A DNA stretch of 64,000 bases from Nannocystis sp. (GCF_016714285.1 NZ_JADJNN010000011.1:186001-250000); one strand, 5' to 3'; positions 18,572-27,653 are shown, counted from the stretch's first letter. Numbers and translations: made by a program. The notes: generated by a model from the letters alone, not told the origin.

Positions 18572-19072
18572 TCAGGCCGGCGCGAGCGCGACGGTCACCT
18601 CGGCGCAGGGGTCGAAGGGCGAGCCCTTCACGTCGGCGATGCACTTGACCACCAACCGGACGCGCGCGTCGCCGACCGCCCGGTTGGGGTCGGGGAAGCC
18701 GTTGGCGGCGAGGATCTTCGGCAGGTCGACATCGCTGACCATCCACGGCTGCGTGATCACCTGCCCCGGCTTCACCTCGCACGGCATCTTGAGGCAGCTG
18801 TCGCTGTAGCTCGTGTTCGGGTCCGGGTCCTTCTCGGAGCGGACCAGGTTCACCGATTCACCGTCGTCCTTCTTGATGTACAGCCACAGCTCGTACTTGG
18901 TCGCCAGCAGCGTGCAGTCCTGTTGACCCGTGATCACCATCGTGCCCTTGAGCACCGAATCACCGACCGGAAAGCGTGCAGACGCGGCGGGCTGGCGCTC
19001 GATGACCGTGATCTCCACGCTCGCCATGTTCTTGCCGCCCATGAATTGTTTGGCCTTGTCGAAGAATCCCAT
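18572..19072 (-). CDS. Spo0M-like (arrestin-fold) protein, tentative
   Basis: A 166-residue cytoplasmic protein with no signal peptide. ATG 19072 gives 'MGFFDKAKQFMGGKNMASV', an amphipathic start followed by beta strands. The segment 'FPVGDSVLKGTMVITG' resembles the entry strand of sporulation-control Spo0M/SpoOM proteins, which have an arrestin-like fold, but the rest is divergent, so the family call is uncertain. Two Cys (in 'SDSCLKMPCEV') are close together. It lies between the FG-GAP lipoprotein and the MYXO-CTERM protein on the same strand, with gaps of 45 and 57 bp, so co-transcription is possible. Confidence 0.55.
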   Translation of the reverse strand: MGFFDKAKQFMGGKNMASVEITVIERQPAASARFPVGDSVLKGTMVITGQQDCTLLATKYELWLYIKKDDGESVNLVRSEKDPDPNTSYSDSCLKMPCEVKPGQVITQPWMVSDVDLPKILAANGFPDPNRAVGDARVRLVVKCIADVKGSPFDPCAEVTVALAPA

Positions 19073-19129
19073 GCCCGACGCCATACCACGGCGACGCGCG
19101 GATGCGCACGAAATCTCGGGGTCCACCGC

Positions 19130-20221
19130 TCACCCGCGTCGGCGCCGGCGTGCCAGCCCGAGCAGCATCAACAGGCCCACGCCCTGGCCCACGCCCTGGC
19201 CACCGCCCTGGCCCACGCTGCGACAGCCGCAGCCCGCCTCCTCCGGCGGCGCCTCGCCGTCGTCGCCCGGCGGCACCGCGTCGGGGCCCCAGCTCTTGCA
19301 GCGCAGCGGGTCCCAGCGATCGTCGTCGATCTCGCAGGTGTACAGATCGCTGAAGCACTGCTCGCCGAGCGCCGCCGCCGGGTCGAGCGGCCGCAGCCCG
19401 AGCGCCACGCCCTCGCCGAAGCAGCGCTCCTCGCCCGCCGCCACCTCGCCGGTCGCCAGGCTCACCTGATCGATCGCCAAGCAGGTCGGCGCCAGGGCCT
19501 CGCGCGTGAACACCGTCGCCAGCCCGCCCGCCACCACCGTGCCGTCCTGGCGCAGCACCCGGGCCCACTGCCCCGCGCTCGCCGGGTCGACGCCTGGCTT
19601 GCCCGTCAGCTGCACGCGCAAGTACCCGCGCGTCTGCGTCGCCGCGCAGGCGCCCTTCGACCACGTCGCCCCGTACGACACCCCGCACATCTGCTGGTCG
19701 CCCGGATACGCGTCGTTGCAGCACACGATCGTCGTCAGCGTCAGCACCGGGTCGTCGAAGTAAGTCTCGACCACCGCGAGCTCCACCGGCGCCAGCGCGG
19801 CCGTCGGACCCGTCGCGGCCTGCACCGCGAACGCGAACGGTATCGTCGCCTCGCTGCAACCATCGCTCGGGTCCGGGTTCGTCAGGCTGCCGCTGACCTG
19901 ATAGCTGGCCCCCGCGATCAGCGGCGCGTCCGGTCGCCAGATCAGCAGCCCCGCGAAGGGCCCCGGCGCGAGCGCCCCGGCCACCGGCGAGCCGTCCTGC
20001 GTCACCGCCAAGCTGGTGCGCCCGGCCAGCGCCGCCGGCGTGAGCTCCCCGATCGTCGCGGCCTTCAGCACCAGCACGCCATCGGTCGGGATCGCCGCGT
20101 CGCTGGCCGGCGCCAGCTCCAACACCGCGACCACCCCGGGGCAGAGATCTGGCTCGCAGGCCCTCGCCTCGCGCGCGAGCAGCAGCGCAGGGACCAGCAG
20201 AGCAGCCACGCGGACGAGCAT
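19130..20221 (-). CDS. MYXO-CTERM-type surface protein
   Basis: A 363-residue exported protein with a cleavable signal peptide ('MLVRVAALLVPALLLAREA'; ATG 20221). The body is Cys-rich with several paired Cys, for example 'TIVCCNDAYPGDQQMCG'. The C-terminus has the layout of a MYXO-CTERM sorting tail: a Cys motif 'AGCGCRS', a Gly/Gln/Val stretch (GQGVGQGVG), a hydrophobic segment 'LLMLLGLA', then RRRRR. Such tails direct surface anchoring in Myxococcota. The body probably contains Ig-like folds ('ASYQVSGSLTNPDP'), but the family is not recognised. The longer reading to 20434 has no plausible signal peptide. Confidence 0.75.
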   Translation of the reverse strand: MLVRVAALLVPALLLAREARACEPDLCPGVVAVLELAPASDAAIPTDGVLVLKAATIGELTPAALAGRTSLAVTQDGSPVAGALAPGPFAGLLIWRPDAPLIAGASYQVSGSLTNPDPSDGCSEATIPFAFAVQAATGPTAALAPVELAVVETYFDDPVLTLTTIVCCNDAYPGDQQMCGVSYGATWSKGACAATQTRGYLRVQLTGKPGVDPASAGQWARVLRQDGTVVAGGLATVFTREALAPTCLAIDQVSLATGEVAAGEERCFGEGVALGLRPLDPAAALGEQCFSDLYTCEIDDDRWDPLRCKSWGPDAVPPGDDGEAPPEEAGCGCRSVGQGGGQGVGQGVGLLMLLGLARRRRRG

Positions 20222-20398
20222 CGCGGCCGCGAGTATATCCGAAGCCCGTCCTGGCGAGCTGCAGCTCCGCGCCACGCGGACGCCGCCGCTCGAGCCGCGC
20301 TCGCCAGATCCGCGCGTAGGACGCAGCGATTGCGGGCACACCCGCGGCCGTGGGGGCGGATACTCGGGCCGCCGACAACGCGGCGGAGGATGGACATC

Positions 20399-21013
20399 AT
20401 GGCGAAGTATCGTGGACTGGTATACGTGAAACACGGTCGGGTCGGCTCGCGCAGCGAGGGCCCCGATTACTATCTACAGACTTACCGCATGGACTACCTC
20501 CTGCGCTATCAGGACCGCCAGCCCTGGCAGCCGGACTACCAGCTCGAGTTCTACGGCCGGCGCATGGTCGAGGTCGAGGGCACCCTCGCGGACCGCCAGA
20601 CGATCAAGGTCGCCAGCATCCACGAGATCGTCTCGCCGATGATCCCGCGCCCCGACGCGCTCGGGCCTCACCTCGGCGAGCCCTTCACCCTCAAGTACGG
20701 CCAGAGCGCGCACCTCGACGACGCCAAGCTGAAGCTCGCGTTCCTCAGCGTCGACCAGGACTCGCGCTGCCCGATCGGGGTCACCTGCGTGTGGGAGGGG
20801 CAATGCATCGTCGGGCTGTCGCTGACCAAGGACAGCGGCGAGACCGAGAAATTCACCCTGACCGCGCGCGCCGGCCACCCCGAGCTCGCGGCGGCCGAGG
20901 TGTTCGGCTACCACGTCGAGCTCCACAGCGTCGCCCCGGCGCCGACGAAGGACCTGCCGCACCCCGGGCACGAGCAATACCAGCTGAGCGTCGAGATCAG
21001 CGCGATCGCCTGA
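20399..21013 (+). CDS. Conserved protein of unknown function with CPxxVxCxWEG-type motif
   Basis: A 204-residue protein without a signal peptide. ATG 20399 is chosen because GGAGG (20384-20389) lies about 9 nt upstream, whereas it abuts the alternative ATG at 20390. The N-terminal half is rich in Tyr, Arg and Gln and is not recognised. The C-terminal half contains 'DQDSRCPIGVTCVWEGQC', a Cys-bearing motif found in many small exported or cytosolic bacterial proteins of unknown function, set in a beta-sandwich-like region. A strong hairpin 32 bp after the stop probably ends its transcript. Confidence 0.7.
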   Translation: MAKYRGLVYVKHGRVGSRSEGPDYYLQTYRMDYLLRYQDRQPWQPDYQLEFYGRRMVEVEGTLADRQTIKVASIHEIVSPMIPRPDALGPHLGEPFTLKYGQSAHLDDAKLKLAFLSVDQDSRCPIGVTCVWEGQCIVGLSLTKDSGETEKFTLTARAGHPELAAAEVFGYHVELHSVAPAPTKDLPHPGHEQYQLSVEISAIA

Positions 21014-21045
21014 GCCAGCCCGCCGCGACGCAGACGCTCGTGAAC

Positions 21046-21073
21046 GTCCGGCGGGCGCGAGCGCCCGCCGGAC
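21046..21073 (+). terminator. Hairpin terminator
   Basis: A perfect 12-bp stem (21046-21057 with 21062-21073) encloses the tetraloop CGAG just after the gene ending at 21013. No T-run follows; the next bases begin the promoter of the downstream gene. It may work as a Rho-assisted end or as insulation between the two genes. Confidence 0.55.
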
Positions 21074-21075
21074 CG

Positions 21076-21105
21076 TTGACACGCGCCGCCAAACCCACCT
21101 ATTGT
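21076..21105 (+). promoter_or_regulatory. Near-consensus sigma-70 promoter, predicted leaderless start
   Basis: TTGACA (21076-21081) and TATTGT (21100-21105) are 18 bp apart. The gene's ATG at 21112 begins 6 nt after the -10 box, at the expected transcription start, and no Shine-Dalgarno sequence fits in between. This is the same arrangement as at 4986-5021. Confidence 0.6.
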
Positions 21106-21111
21106 CAGATC

Positions 21112-21822
21112 ATGGACGACTGGTTCGGGTTCCAGGGGGGGTTCCAGGGGAGCTTGGTCGCGGTGGGTCTGCTCGCCACGGTGCCGGGGTGTAAAGACCA
21201 AGACACGGACACGGACGCGACGACAGGAAACACAACGAGCACGGAGCCGGCCTCCACAGGTGACACGCCCACCGGCTCGGCCAGCGCCACCGGCACCACC
21301 GGCGACGGCGACGTACCTCCAGCGTGCGTGGCCTACGGCGCGAAGTTTGACGAGTGCAACATCGGCCCGATCGAAGGGGTGGATGCGGATCAGCACTGTG
21401 CCCTCCTCCTCATGGAGTTCGGGACCATCGGGGTCAAATGTACGCAGAGCTACGAGGCGTATCTGGCCTGCGTCTCGGCGCTCAGCTGTGCCGAGTTAGC
21501 GAGCGACCCCCCGAAGTGCGAGGCCGAGATGCAGGCCCTGGAAACCGGGTGCGTCCCCGAGGTACCTCCGGTATGCGTGTCCTATGGTGCGAAGTTCGCC
21601 GAGTGCCTGATGGAGCCGACGGCGGCGATGGCCTATGAGCAGATGTGTGGATACGGACTCATGTACTACGCCAAATACTACGGGGCCGACTGTGGGCAGG
21701 CCCAGGAGGCGTGGTTCGCCTGCCTCTCGGCGCTCAACTGTGAGGAGTTCCTGGGCCACACCATGGGCGACCTCCCGGTGTGCGAGACCGAGGATATGGC
21801 CCGGCAAACCGCGTGCAACTAG
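21112..21822 (+). CDS. Lipoprotein with two tandem Cys-rich modules
   Basis: A 236-residue protein. The signal region 'FQGSLVAVGLLATVPGC' ends in a lipobox-like Cys, followed by a Thr/Ser/Asp/Gly linker (about residues 28-67). Two homologous modules of about 80 residues follow. Each begins 'PxCVxYGAKFxEC' and contains a Tyr-rich middle, a motif like 'YEAYLACVSALSC' or 'QEAWFACLSALNC', and an acidic end with one or two Cys. The Cys spacing suggests small helical disulfide-bonded domains. I do not know the family. It is an internal tandem duplication, and the promoter predicts a leaderless transcript. Confidence 0.75.
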   Translation: MDDWFGFQGGFQGSLVAVGLLATVPGCKDQDTDTDATTGNTTSTEPASTGDTPTGSASATGTTGDGDVPPACVAYGAKFDECNIGPIEGVDADQHCALLLMEFGTIGVKCTQSYEAYLACVSALSCAELASDPPKCEAEMQALETGCVPEVPPVCVSYGAKFAECLMEPTAAMAYEQMCGYGLMYYAKYYGADCGQAQEAWFACLSALNCEEFLGHTMGDLPVCETEDMARQTACN

Positions 21823-21847
21823 GCGTGGCCGCACGCCCAGAGCCCAA

Positions 21848-22714
21848 ATGATCTTCGTCTCCGGCACCAAGCGCAGCGGCACCTCGATGTGGATGCAGGT
21901 GCTGCAGGCCGCGGGCCTGCCGATCCTCGGCAAGGCGTTCCCGCGCGACTGGGGCACCAGTCCGCTGCGCGACGCCAACCCCGACGGCTTCTACGAGACC
22001 CTGCTGCGCAACGGCGTCTACTTCGCCACCAACCCGCACCCGCGCACCGGCAAGTACTTCACGCCGGCGCAGGTCGACGGCTATGTGGTGAAGGTCTTCG
22101 TGCCCGGTGTCATCCGCTCCGAAGCCGGATACATCAGCCACCTGCTCGCCAACGTCCGCGAGTGGCGCGAGTACGAGGCCTCCATCAACCGCCTCTACGC
22201 CATGGAAGCCCAGAGCCGCGAGGCCGTGCGCGCCACGGGCGTCGAGGTCGACGATCCCTTCAATTTTCCGCCCGCCTACGAATGGTGGATGGAGAACTTC
22301 GCGCTGGTGCGCGACATCTCGCTGCGGCGCTACCCGGCCCGCCTCCTGACCTACGACCAGGTCCTCGGCGACCCCGAGGCCACGATCGGCGGCGTGCTGC
22401 GGTGGATCGGCCGCGGCGACCTCGAGGCCGCCGTCGCCGCCGTCAAGCCCGGGAACCGCACCCAGACCCGGCCCAGCTCCGACAGCGTGCCGCCCGCGCT
22501 GGCCCAGGTCTTCGACGACCTGTACGCCGGCGTCGCGGCCGGCACCAGCATCGGCGGCGCCCTGCTGCGGACCCTGAACGAGACCAACCAGAAGCTGCTG
22601 CCCGAGCTCACGAAGCTGCAGATGAAGGTCGCGCACTCGCAGATACAACAGCAGGCCAAAGCCAAGGTGCAGCCGGCCCCGATCGAGATCGAGGGCCTGC
22701 CCGACCTCGATTGA
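21848..22714 (+). CDS. Sulfotransferase-like P-loop protein
   Basis: A 288-residue cytosolic protein. It opens with 'MIFVSGTKRSGTSMWMQVL', the P-loop-like 5'-phosphosulfate-binding motif of PAPS-dependent sulfotransferases, with Lys/Arg and Ser/Thr in place. A later 'RRYPARLLTYDQVLGDPEA' matches the usual strand and helix near the 3'-phosphate site. The last 80 residues form a Gln- and Lys-rich helix ending 'IEIEGLPDLD', which is extra to the core. The likely role is sulfation of a lipid, sugar or metabolite; the substrate is unknown. It starts 25 bp after the preceding lipoprotein gene, so it may share the promoter at 21076. A strong terminator follows. Confidence 0.7.
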   Translation: MIFVSGTKRSGTSMWMQVLQAAGLPILGKAFPRDWGTSPLRDANPDGFYETLLRNGVYFATNPHPRTGKYFTPAQVDGYVVKVFVPGVIRSEAGYISHLLANVREWREYEASINRLYAMEAQSREAVRATGVEVDDPFNFPPAYEWWMENFALVRDISLRRYPARLLTYDQVLGDPEATIGGVLRWIGRGDLEAAVAAVKPGNRTQTRPSSDSVPPALAQVFDDLYAGVAAGTSIGGALLRTLNETNQKLLPELTKLQMKVAHSQIQQQAKAKVQPAPIEIEGLPDLD

Positions 22715-22780
22715 ACGCCGGCCGCATGCTCGGCGATCGCCTGAGCCGATCGATGCTGCGAGATACCGGCGCTCGTGGAC

Positions 22781-22813
22781 GATCGACGGGCGCGAACGCC
22801 CGCCGATCTTTTT
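22781..22813 (+). terminator. Rho-independent terminator
   Basis: An inner stem CGGGCG/CGCCCG with loop CGAA (22787-22802) is extended by GATCG/CGATC on either side of a one-base mismatch. It is followed directly by TTTTT (22809-22813). It is the clearest intrinsic terminator in the window and ends the 21112-22714 unit. Confidence 0.75.
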
Positions 22814-22883
22814 CTCTGCGCCACCCGCAGGCGACCCTCGTCCCCGTGATAAGGGGCAATCAGCGCCCCCGGAGCCAGACCCC

Positions 22884-24575
22884 ATGCGCATCGAATCTCT
22901 CCTCGCCAGCGCCCTGCTGCTCGCCACCTCACCCGGATGCCGACATACTGCCGCCGCCAGCGCGGCCGGACTGCCGCAATTCCCCTCGTCCGCCGAGCTC
23001 GAGCGCCTGGCCGCCGCCCCGGCCACGATCCCTCCGCCCGAGCCCACCCGCCGGGTCCCCAGCTGGACCCTCGCCGCGCCGCTGCCGACCCATATCGGCA
23101 GCGCCCCGCACGAGCGCGAGTCGGCCACCGGTGCGCTTCTCGCCGAGAGCCTCGGCCCCGGCGTCCTCCTCTCCGCTGGCATGCACTGCGTCGCCCGCGA
23201 GTACGGCCGCTTCTGGCTCGCCCACGCCGCCATGCCCGCGCCCGAGCTCGCCACCTTCATCCTCGCCCGCTGCGGCGAGCCCGTGGCCGACCTTCAAGTC
23301 GCGATCGGCCACGGCGACACCCCCGGCGCCGCCGATCTCACCGGCCCCTGGCGCGCCGGGACCGAGGCGACGCTCGCCAAGCTCCCGCGCTCCGGCGTCG
23401 CCGTCGGCGCGTGGTCGGGCGAGCAGGACGGCCGCTCCGTCGTCGTCGTTGTGCACGGCGAACGCACCCTCGAGCTCGAGCCGCTCCCGATCGACGCCGG
23501 CCGCGACGGCATCGTCGAGCTGCGCGGCCGCTTCATCATCCCCGTCAGCGGCAGCTCGGCCCACGTCACCCGCGGCGCCTACGGCTTTCGCGAGTGCCTC
23601 GCCGTGCCCGGCACCGCCGCCCCGCGCTTCCGCTTCCGCTGCGCCGTCGACCCCGCCGACCCCACCGTCTTCCTCGAGCTCAGCACCAGCGCACCCGGCC
23701 GCCTGCTCAGCGAGCGGGCCATGATCGCCATGATCAGCCCCGGCCAGCCCGCCCCCGACACCCACGCCGCCCGCGACCTCGCGCGCCCGGCCACGCCGAT
23801 GCAGGGCCGCGGCGCCCCGGCCCTGCTCGCCGCGATCGCCGGCCTGCGCGACGCCCTCGGCATGCGCCCGCTGCGACACGCCGAGGCCCAGAGCGTCGTC
23901 GCCGGACGCCTGCTCCCGCACTACCTCGCCGCCAGTCACAACCACGACGGCCGCACCGCCGACCTCGTCGCGCTCGGCATGATCGCCGGCTGGCAGGTCG
24001 ACGGCGGCACCCTGCGCGACGGCGCCTTCCTCGGCCTCGAGCTCGACGGCGCCGAGAGCGTCGACCTCGCCCTCGAGGCCGCGCTCATGAGCCCCGCGCG
24101 CCGGGCCGCCCTGCTCGACCCGCGCTCCGCCGCGATCGCCCTCGCCGCCCGCGACAGCGGCGACGGCAGCCAGGCGATCGTCGCCACCTACCAGTTCTTC
24201 GAGACCCTCGACCTCGCCGCCAGCGAGCAGGCGATCCTCGACGTCCTCGACCGCGAGCGGGCCGCGCTCGGCCGCCGCCCCGTAATCCGCGTCGACGGCA
24301 ACTCGGCGCCCCCGCTCGCCGCCGCCCGATCGAAGATCCACGCCGGCGCCGATATGAATGACGCACTGCAGGTCATGCTCTCGGACATCGTCGGCAAGAC
24401 CGGCCTCGCCATGCGCGGCCTGGCCCTGCGGACCACTGACCTCGACTCGCTACAATTCCCGAAGGATCTGCTGGACGCCGAGCACGTCCAGATCGACCTC
24501 GACCTCAGCCAGCACCGCCCCGCGGGCAGCCCCTGGGGCATGTTCCTGGTCCTCTTCCTCTACACCGACGCCTGA
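22884..24575 (+). CDS. Secreted lipoprotein of unknown function
   Basis: A 563-residue protein with a signal peptide ending around 'LLLATSPGC' (Cys 19), probably a lipoprotein. The upstream region shows TGATAAG (a possible -10), a hairpin GGGGC...GCCCC (22854-22870) and GGAG about 8 nt before ATG 22884. The N-terminal half is beta-rich and Pro-containing. The C-terminal half has 'LLPHYLAASHNHDGRTADL' and 'VDGGTLRDGAFLGLELDG', reminiscent of the helical part of CAP-like secreted proteins but without the full signature. I cannot assign a function. Its stop codon lies inside the diverged copy of the TonB receptor 3' end. Confidence 0.65.
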   Translation: MRIESLLASALLLATSPGCRHTAAASAAGLPQFPSSAELERLAAAPATIPPPEPTRRVPSWTLAAPLPTHIGSAPHERESATGALLAESLGPGVLLSAGMHCVAREYGRFWLAHAAMPAPELATFILARCGEPVADLQVAIGHGDTPGAADLTGPWRAGTEATLAKLPRSGVAVGAWSGEQDGRSVVVVVHGERTLELEPLPIDAGRDGIVELRGRFIIPVSGSSAHVTRGAYGFRECLAVPGTAAPRFRFRCAVDPADPTVFLELSTSAPGRLLSERAMIAMISPGQPAPDTHAARDLARPATPMQGRGAPALLAAIAGLRDALGMRPLRHAEAQSVVAGRLLPHYLAASHNHDGRTADLVALGMIAGWQVDGGTLRDGAFLGLELDGAESVDLALEAALMSPARRAALLDPRSAAIALAARDSGDGSQAIVATYQFFETLDLAASEQAILDVLDRERAALGRRPVIRVDGNSAPPLAAARSKIHAGADMNDALQVMLSDIVGKTGLAMRGLALRTTDLDSLQFPKDLLDAEHVQIDLDLSQHRPAGSPWGMFLVLFLYTDA

Positions 24576-24655
24576 GCCCCAAGAATCCACCCGCAGCCCG
24601 ATCGACGGGAAGATCGGCAGCCCGATCCCGCCGGCCGCGATCGAGAAATCGTAGT
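24571..24655 (-). repeat. Diverged copy (A) of the TonB-receptor gene 3' end
   Basis: These 85 bp align without gaps to 28681-28765 with about seven mismatches, and 24592-24639 (48 bp) is identical. On the minus strand they read 'YDFSIAAGGIGLPIFPSIG' and continue upstream as 'NPAGVGYN', which still resembles a TonB-receptor C-terminus although the nucleotide match has ended. The receptor's stop codon has been lost. This looks like the remnant of a second, older receptor gene. Confidence 0.8.
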
Positions 24656-24763
24656 GATCGCTCCCTGGGGCGTTGTACCCGACCCCGGCAGGGTTGCGAT
24701 CCACGCGCTGCGGGGATAGCGTTGGGGTTCATGACACCCTGGCTCGCCGATGAAACCATACCA

Positions 24764-27637
24764 ATGTCCTGTCTCGCCCGTCGCAAGCCGAGGGAGCTTT
24801 CATGGGTCGCCCTGGCGCTGCTGCTCACGGCCTGCAGAGACGACGTGACCGCGGACGAGCCCGGCACGAGCGGGAGCGATAGCGGGACCGGGGAGGAAGG
24901 CGGCGAGGTGCCCGATCCCGAACAAGACTCGGAGCGGATCACCGGGATCGGCGTCGGTGGGGGACCCGACAATCTGACCTACTCGGGGGTTGGATCGCTG
25001 GAAATGGAGGCCTGGGGCCCCGCGGCCTATGTCGTCGATCACCTCGGCCTCAACTGGCTCGCGGACGGACCCGGCCACAAGATCCTGGTCATCAACGACG
25101 ATGGCAAGATCGTCGATCGCTACGATCTCGAGGGCCTGGCCCGCGGCATCGAGGACATCGAGGTGACCGAGACTCACGTCTATGTCCTCATGCTTGGCGG
25201 CCAGACGCCGATGATCGGTCGGGTCGGCCGAAACGATGCGGCGGCCACGGCCTGGGAGACCTTCGACATCCCCACCAGCCAGCTCGACATCACCGACATC
25301 ACCGGCCTGCGCAGGGACGCCGAGGGTGTCGTGGCGGTCGAGTTGGCCTTCGGTCGCGAGCACCTGCCGCTGTTCGCCGGCGACGGGACACGGATCGCCG
25401 CGCCTGGGGCCCCGATCTCGAAGCACCAGGTCGATGGCCACAGCATCGAGCTGGTGGCCGCGACCGGCGTGCCCGCGGCCAACCTGTCGACCGCTTCGTT
25501 GCTCGTCGATGACATCAAGGTCGCAACGATCGAGACCGCGGGCATGCTCGGAGACCTCGCGCTGATCGGCGCGACGCCTGAGGGGGACATCTGGCTGCGC
25601 GTCGCCGACGTCGGGATGCTCGAAGGTGCCATCGTGACGCGCATGCTCGCCTACCGCTTCGCCCTCGACGGGACGCTGCTGCGGGTCCTCGAGATGCCGA
25701 TGCGCCACGAGCAGGTCTGGGTCGAGCACCGGATCACGATGGACCCCGAGGGCGAGCTCCGGGTCATGAGCGCGAGCGCCGACGAGGCGTCGCTGCGCCG
25801 GCCGGTCGACATCGCCGTGGCTACGCCGCTGAAGCTGCCCCCAGGTGTGATGGCTTTCCGGCCGGGATCCGACCCCCACGCGGGCCGCGGCGGCGAACCC
25901 GAGGCCCTCGCGCCGGGCATCGAGGGCGGCCTCGAGGCCGGCGAGGGTCAGTGCATGAGCCGCGACGAGATCATGCAGCGGGCCTACGAGTACGCGAACT
26001 TCACGGCCGTCTACAATACGAAGCACATGACGACCTGCTCCGGACGGACGCCGGTCGCCTACTTCCAGAGCCATCTCGGCCAGTCGATCAAGGGTGTCGC
26101 CTACAAATACGCGGGGTACATGGAGGTGAGCACCTACGCCAACGCAGTCGCCAACAATTACACGGTCGGTGACCTCAACACGGCGAACGACAAGGTCGTC
26201 GACGGTTGCTCCTACGGCGTCGACTGCTCGGGCTTCGTGACCAAGGCCTGGCTATCCGGGCACCAGACGACCAGCACCCTGCAGAACGTCAGCTTTGGGC
26301 TCCCTGGCACCGACGCGCTGCTGCCCGGCGACGCCCTCAACAAGCCGGGCTCGCACGTCCGGCTCGTCGCCCAGCACCTCGGGGCCGCTGGCGTGAAGGT
26401 CGTCGAGTCGACGACCGGCAAGGACTGGATGCGCGTGGTCGTCCACGACATCTCGTGGGGCAGCGCGGGCTATGCCGCAGGGTATGCGCCGGTCCGCTAC
26501 GCCAAGGTCTGCCCCGACGTTCCGCCCCCGCCGCCAGCGACCACCGCCCACGTGATCTTCGACGTCAGCGGTTACCTCCCAGTCGGATCGGGCTATGTCC
26601 CGGTCGGGCCGGCGCGGGTGCTCGACACTCGCGTGCCTGGCCAGGAGTTCGTCGGCCCGCTGGCGACCGACCAGACCATCTCGGTCACGCTGGCCAACAA
26701 GGCCGGGCTCCCGGCCGCGGCGCAGATGGGCGCGGTCGTCCTCAACATCACGATCGCCAACCCCGAAGGCAGGGGCTATCTCGCGGCCTATCCCGACCCG
26801 CCCAACCCGGGAAACTCGAGCGTCAACTTCGCGGCCGGCGAGACGATCCCGACCCTCGTCATCGTCGAGCCCGGCGCCGACGGCAAGGTCGAGCTCTTTC
26901 ACTTCACCGACAAGGGCACCTCGCACGTGCTCGTCGACGCGTTCGGCTACTTCCAGCCGACCGCTGACATCCACATGGTCACCCCGACCCGGGTGTTCGA
27001 CTCACGCCAGCCGGAATTCGGGGCCGCGGTGGTCCCCGCCGGGACCCGGGAGGTAAAGCTCGCGGATGGTGTCGTGATCCCGCTCGCGGGCGTCAGCGCA
27101 GTCATCGCGAACCTCGCCGCCGTGACCCCGGCCGGCAACGGTTACGCGACGATCTTCGAGTCCGGCGCGGCGCAGCCGGTGACCTCCAACCTCAACTTCA
27201 CGGTCGGCGGAGTCCGGTCGAACCTCGTCATCATCCCGGTCTCGGCCGAGGGGTTCGCCACCCTTTACACTTCGCAAAACTCCCACTACCTCGTCGATGT
27301 GCTCGGGTGGTTCGGCGACGGGGTCGGCTTCGAGCCGATCTCGCCGCTGCGCCTTCGGGACACCCGCATCGACGACGCCGGACCGATCGGCAACGAAGAG
27401 TCGATCGCCGTCGATGTCGTCGGCGCGCCGACGATCCCCGATGGGGTCGAGGCGATCTTCGGCAACGTGACCGCGGCCCAGCCGACCTCGCAGGGCTTCC
27501 TGCAGGTCTACCCGGACGCCGTGCCGGACACCTCGAACCTCAACTTCATCGGCGGGAAGACGGTTGCCAACGCCGTGTTCACCGAGGTCTCGGACAACGG
27601 TGGTATCCACATTCGGGTCGTGATCCCCAAGCCCTGA
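24764..27637 (+). CDS. Lipoprotein with NlpC/P60-like domain and three LDTR-type beta repeats
   Basis: A 957-residue protein. ATG 24764 gives the signal 'MSCLARRKPRELSWVALALLLTAC' read as basic head, hydrophobic core and lipobox; ATG 24731 is possible. Residues about 50-370 look like a propeller. A cysteine-peptidase-like domain follows (about 390-590): 'GVDCSGFVTKAW' supplies the predicted nucleophile Cys (about residue 487) and 'PGSHVRLVAQ' the His (about 529), as in NlpC/P60 or CHAP amidases. The C-terminus has three repeats of about 115 residues with 'ARVLDTR', 'TRVFDSR' or 'LRLRDTR', then 'SNLNF' and 'VDVLGWF'. These repeats are familiar from actinobacterial secreted proteins. Confidence 0.75.
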   Translation: MSCLARRKPRELSWVALALLLTACRDDVTADEPGTSGSDSGTGEEGGEVPDPEQDSERITGIGVGGGPDNLTYSGVGSLEMEAWGPAAYVVDHLGLNWLADGPGHKILVINDDGKIVDRYDLEGLARGIEDIEVTETHVYVLMLGGQTPMIGRVGRNDAAATAWETFDIPTSQLDITDITGLRRDAEGVVAVELAFGREHLPLFAGDGTRIAAPGAPISKHQVDGHSIELVAATGVPAANLSTASLLVDDIKVATIETAGMLGDLALIGATPEGDIWLRVADVGMLEGAIVTRMLAYRFALDGTLLRVLEMPMRHEQVWVEHRITMDPEGELRVMSASADEASLRRPVDIAVATPLKLPPGVMAFRPGSDPHAGRGGEPEALAPGIEGGLEAGEGQCMSRDEIMQRAYEYANFTAVYNTKHMTTCSGRTPVAYFQSHLGQSIKGVAYKYAGYMEVSTYANAVANNYTVGDLNTANDKVVDGCSYGVDCSGFVTKAWLSGHQTTSTLQNVSFGLPGTDALLPGDALNKPGSHVRLVAQHLGAAGVKVVESTTGKDWMRVVVHDISWGSAGYAAGYAPVRYAKVCPDVPPPPPATTAHVIFDVSGYLPVGSGYVPVGPARVLDTRVPGQEFVGPLATDQTISVTLANKAGLPAAAQMGAVVLNITIANPEGRGYLAAYPDPPNPGNSSVNFAAGETIPTLVIVEPGADGKVELFHFTDKGTSHVLVDAFGYFQPTADIHMVTPTRVFDSRQPEFGAAVVPAGTREVKLADGVVIPLAGVSAVIANLAAVTPAGNGYATIFESGAAQPVTSNLNFTVGGVRSNLVIIPVSAEGFATLYTSQNSHYLVDVLGWFGDGVGFEPISPLRLRDTRIDDAGPIGNEESIAVDVVGAPTIPDGVEAIFGNVTAAQPTSQGFLQVYPDAVPDTSNLNFIGGKTVANAVFTEVSDNGGIHIRVVIPKP

Positions 27638-27653
27638 GCACGACCCTTCGATC

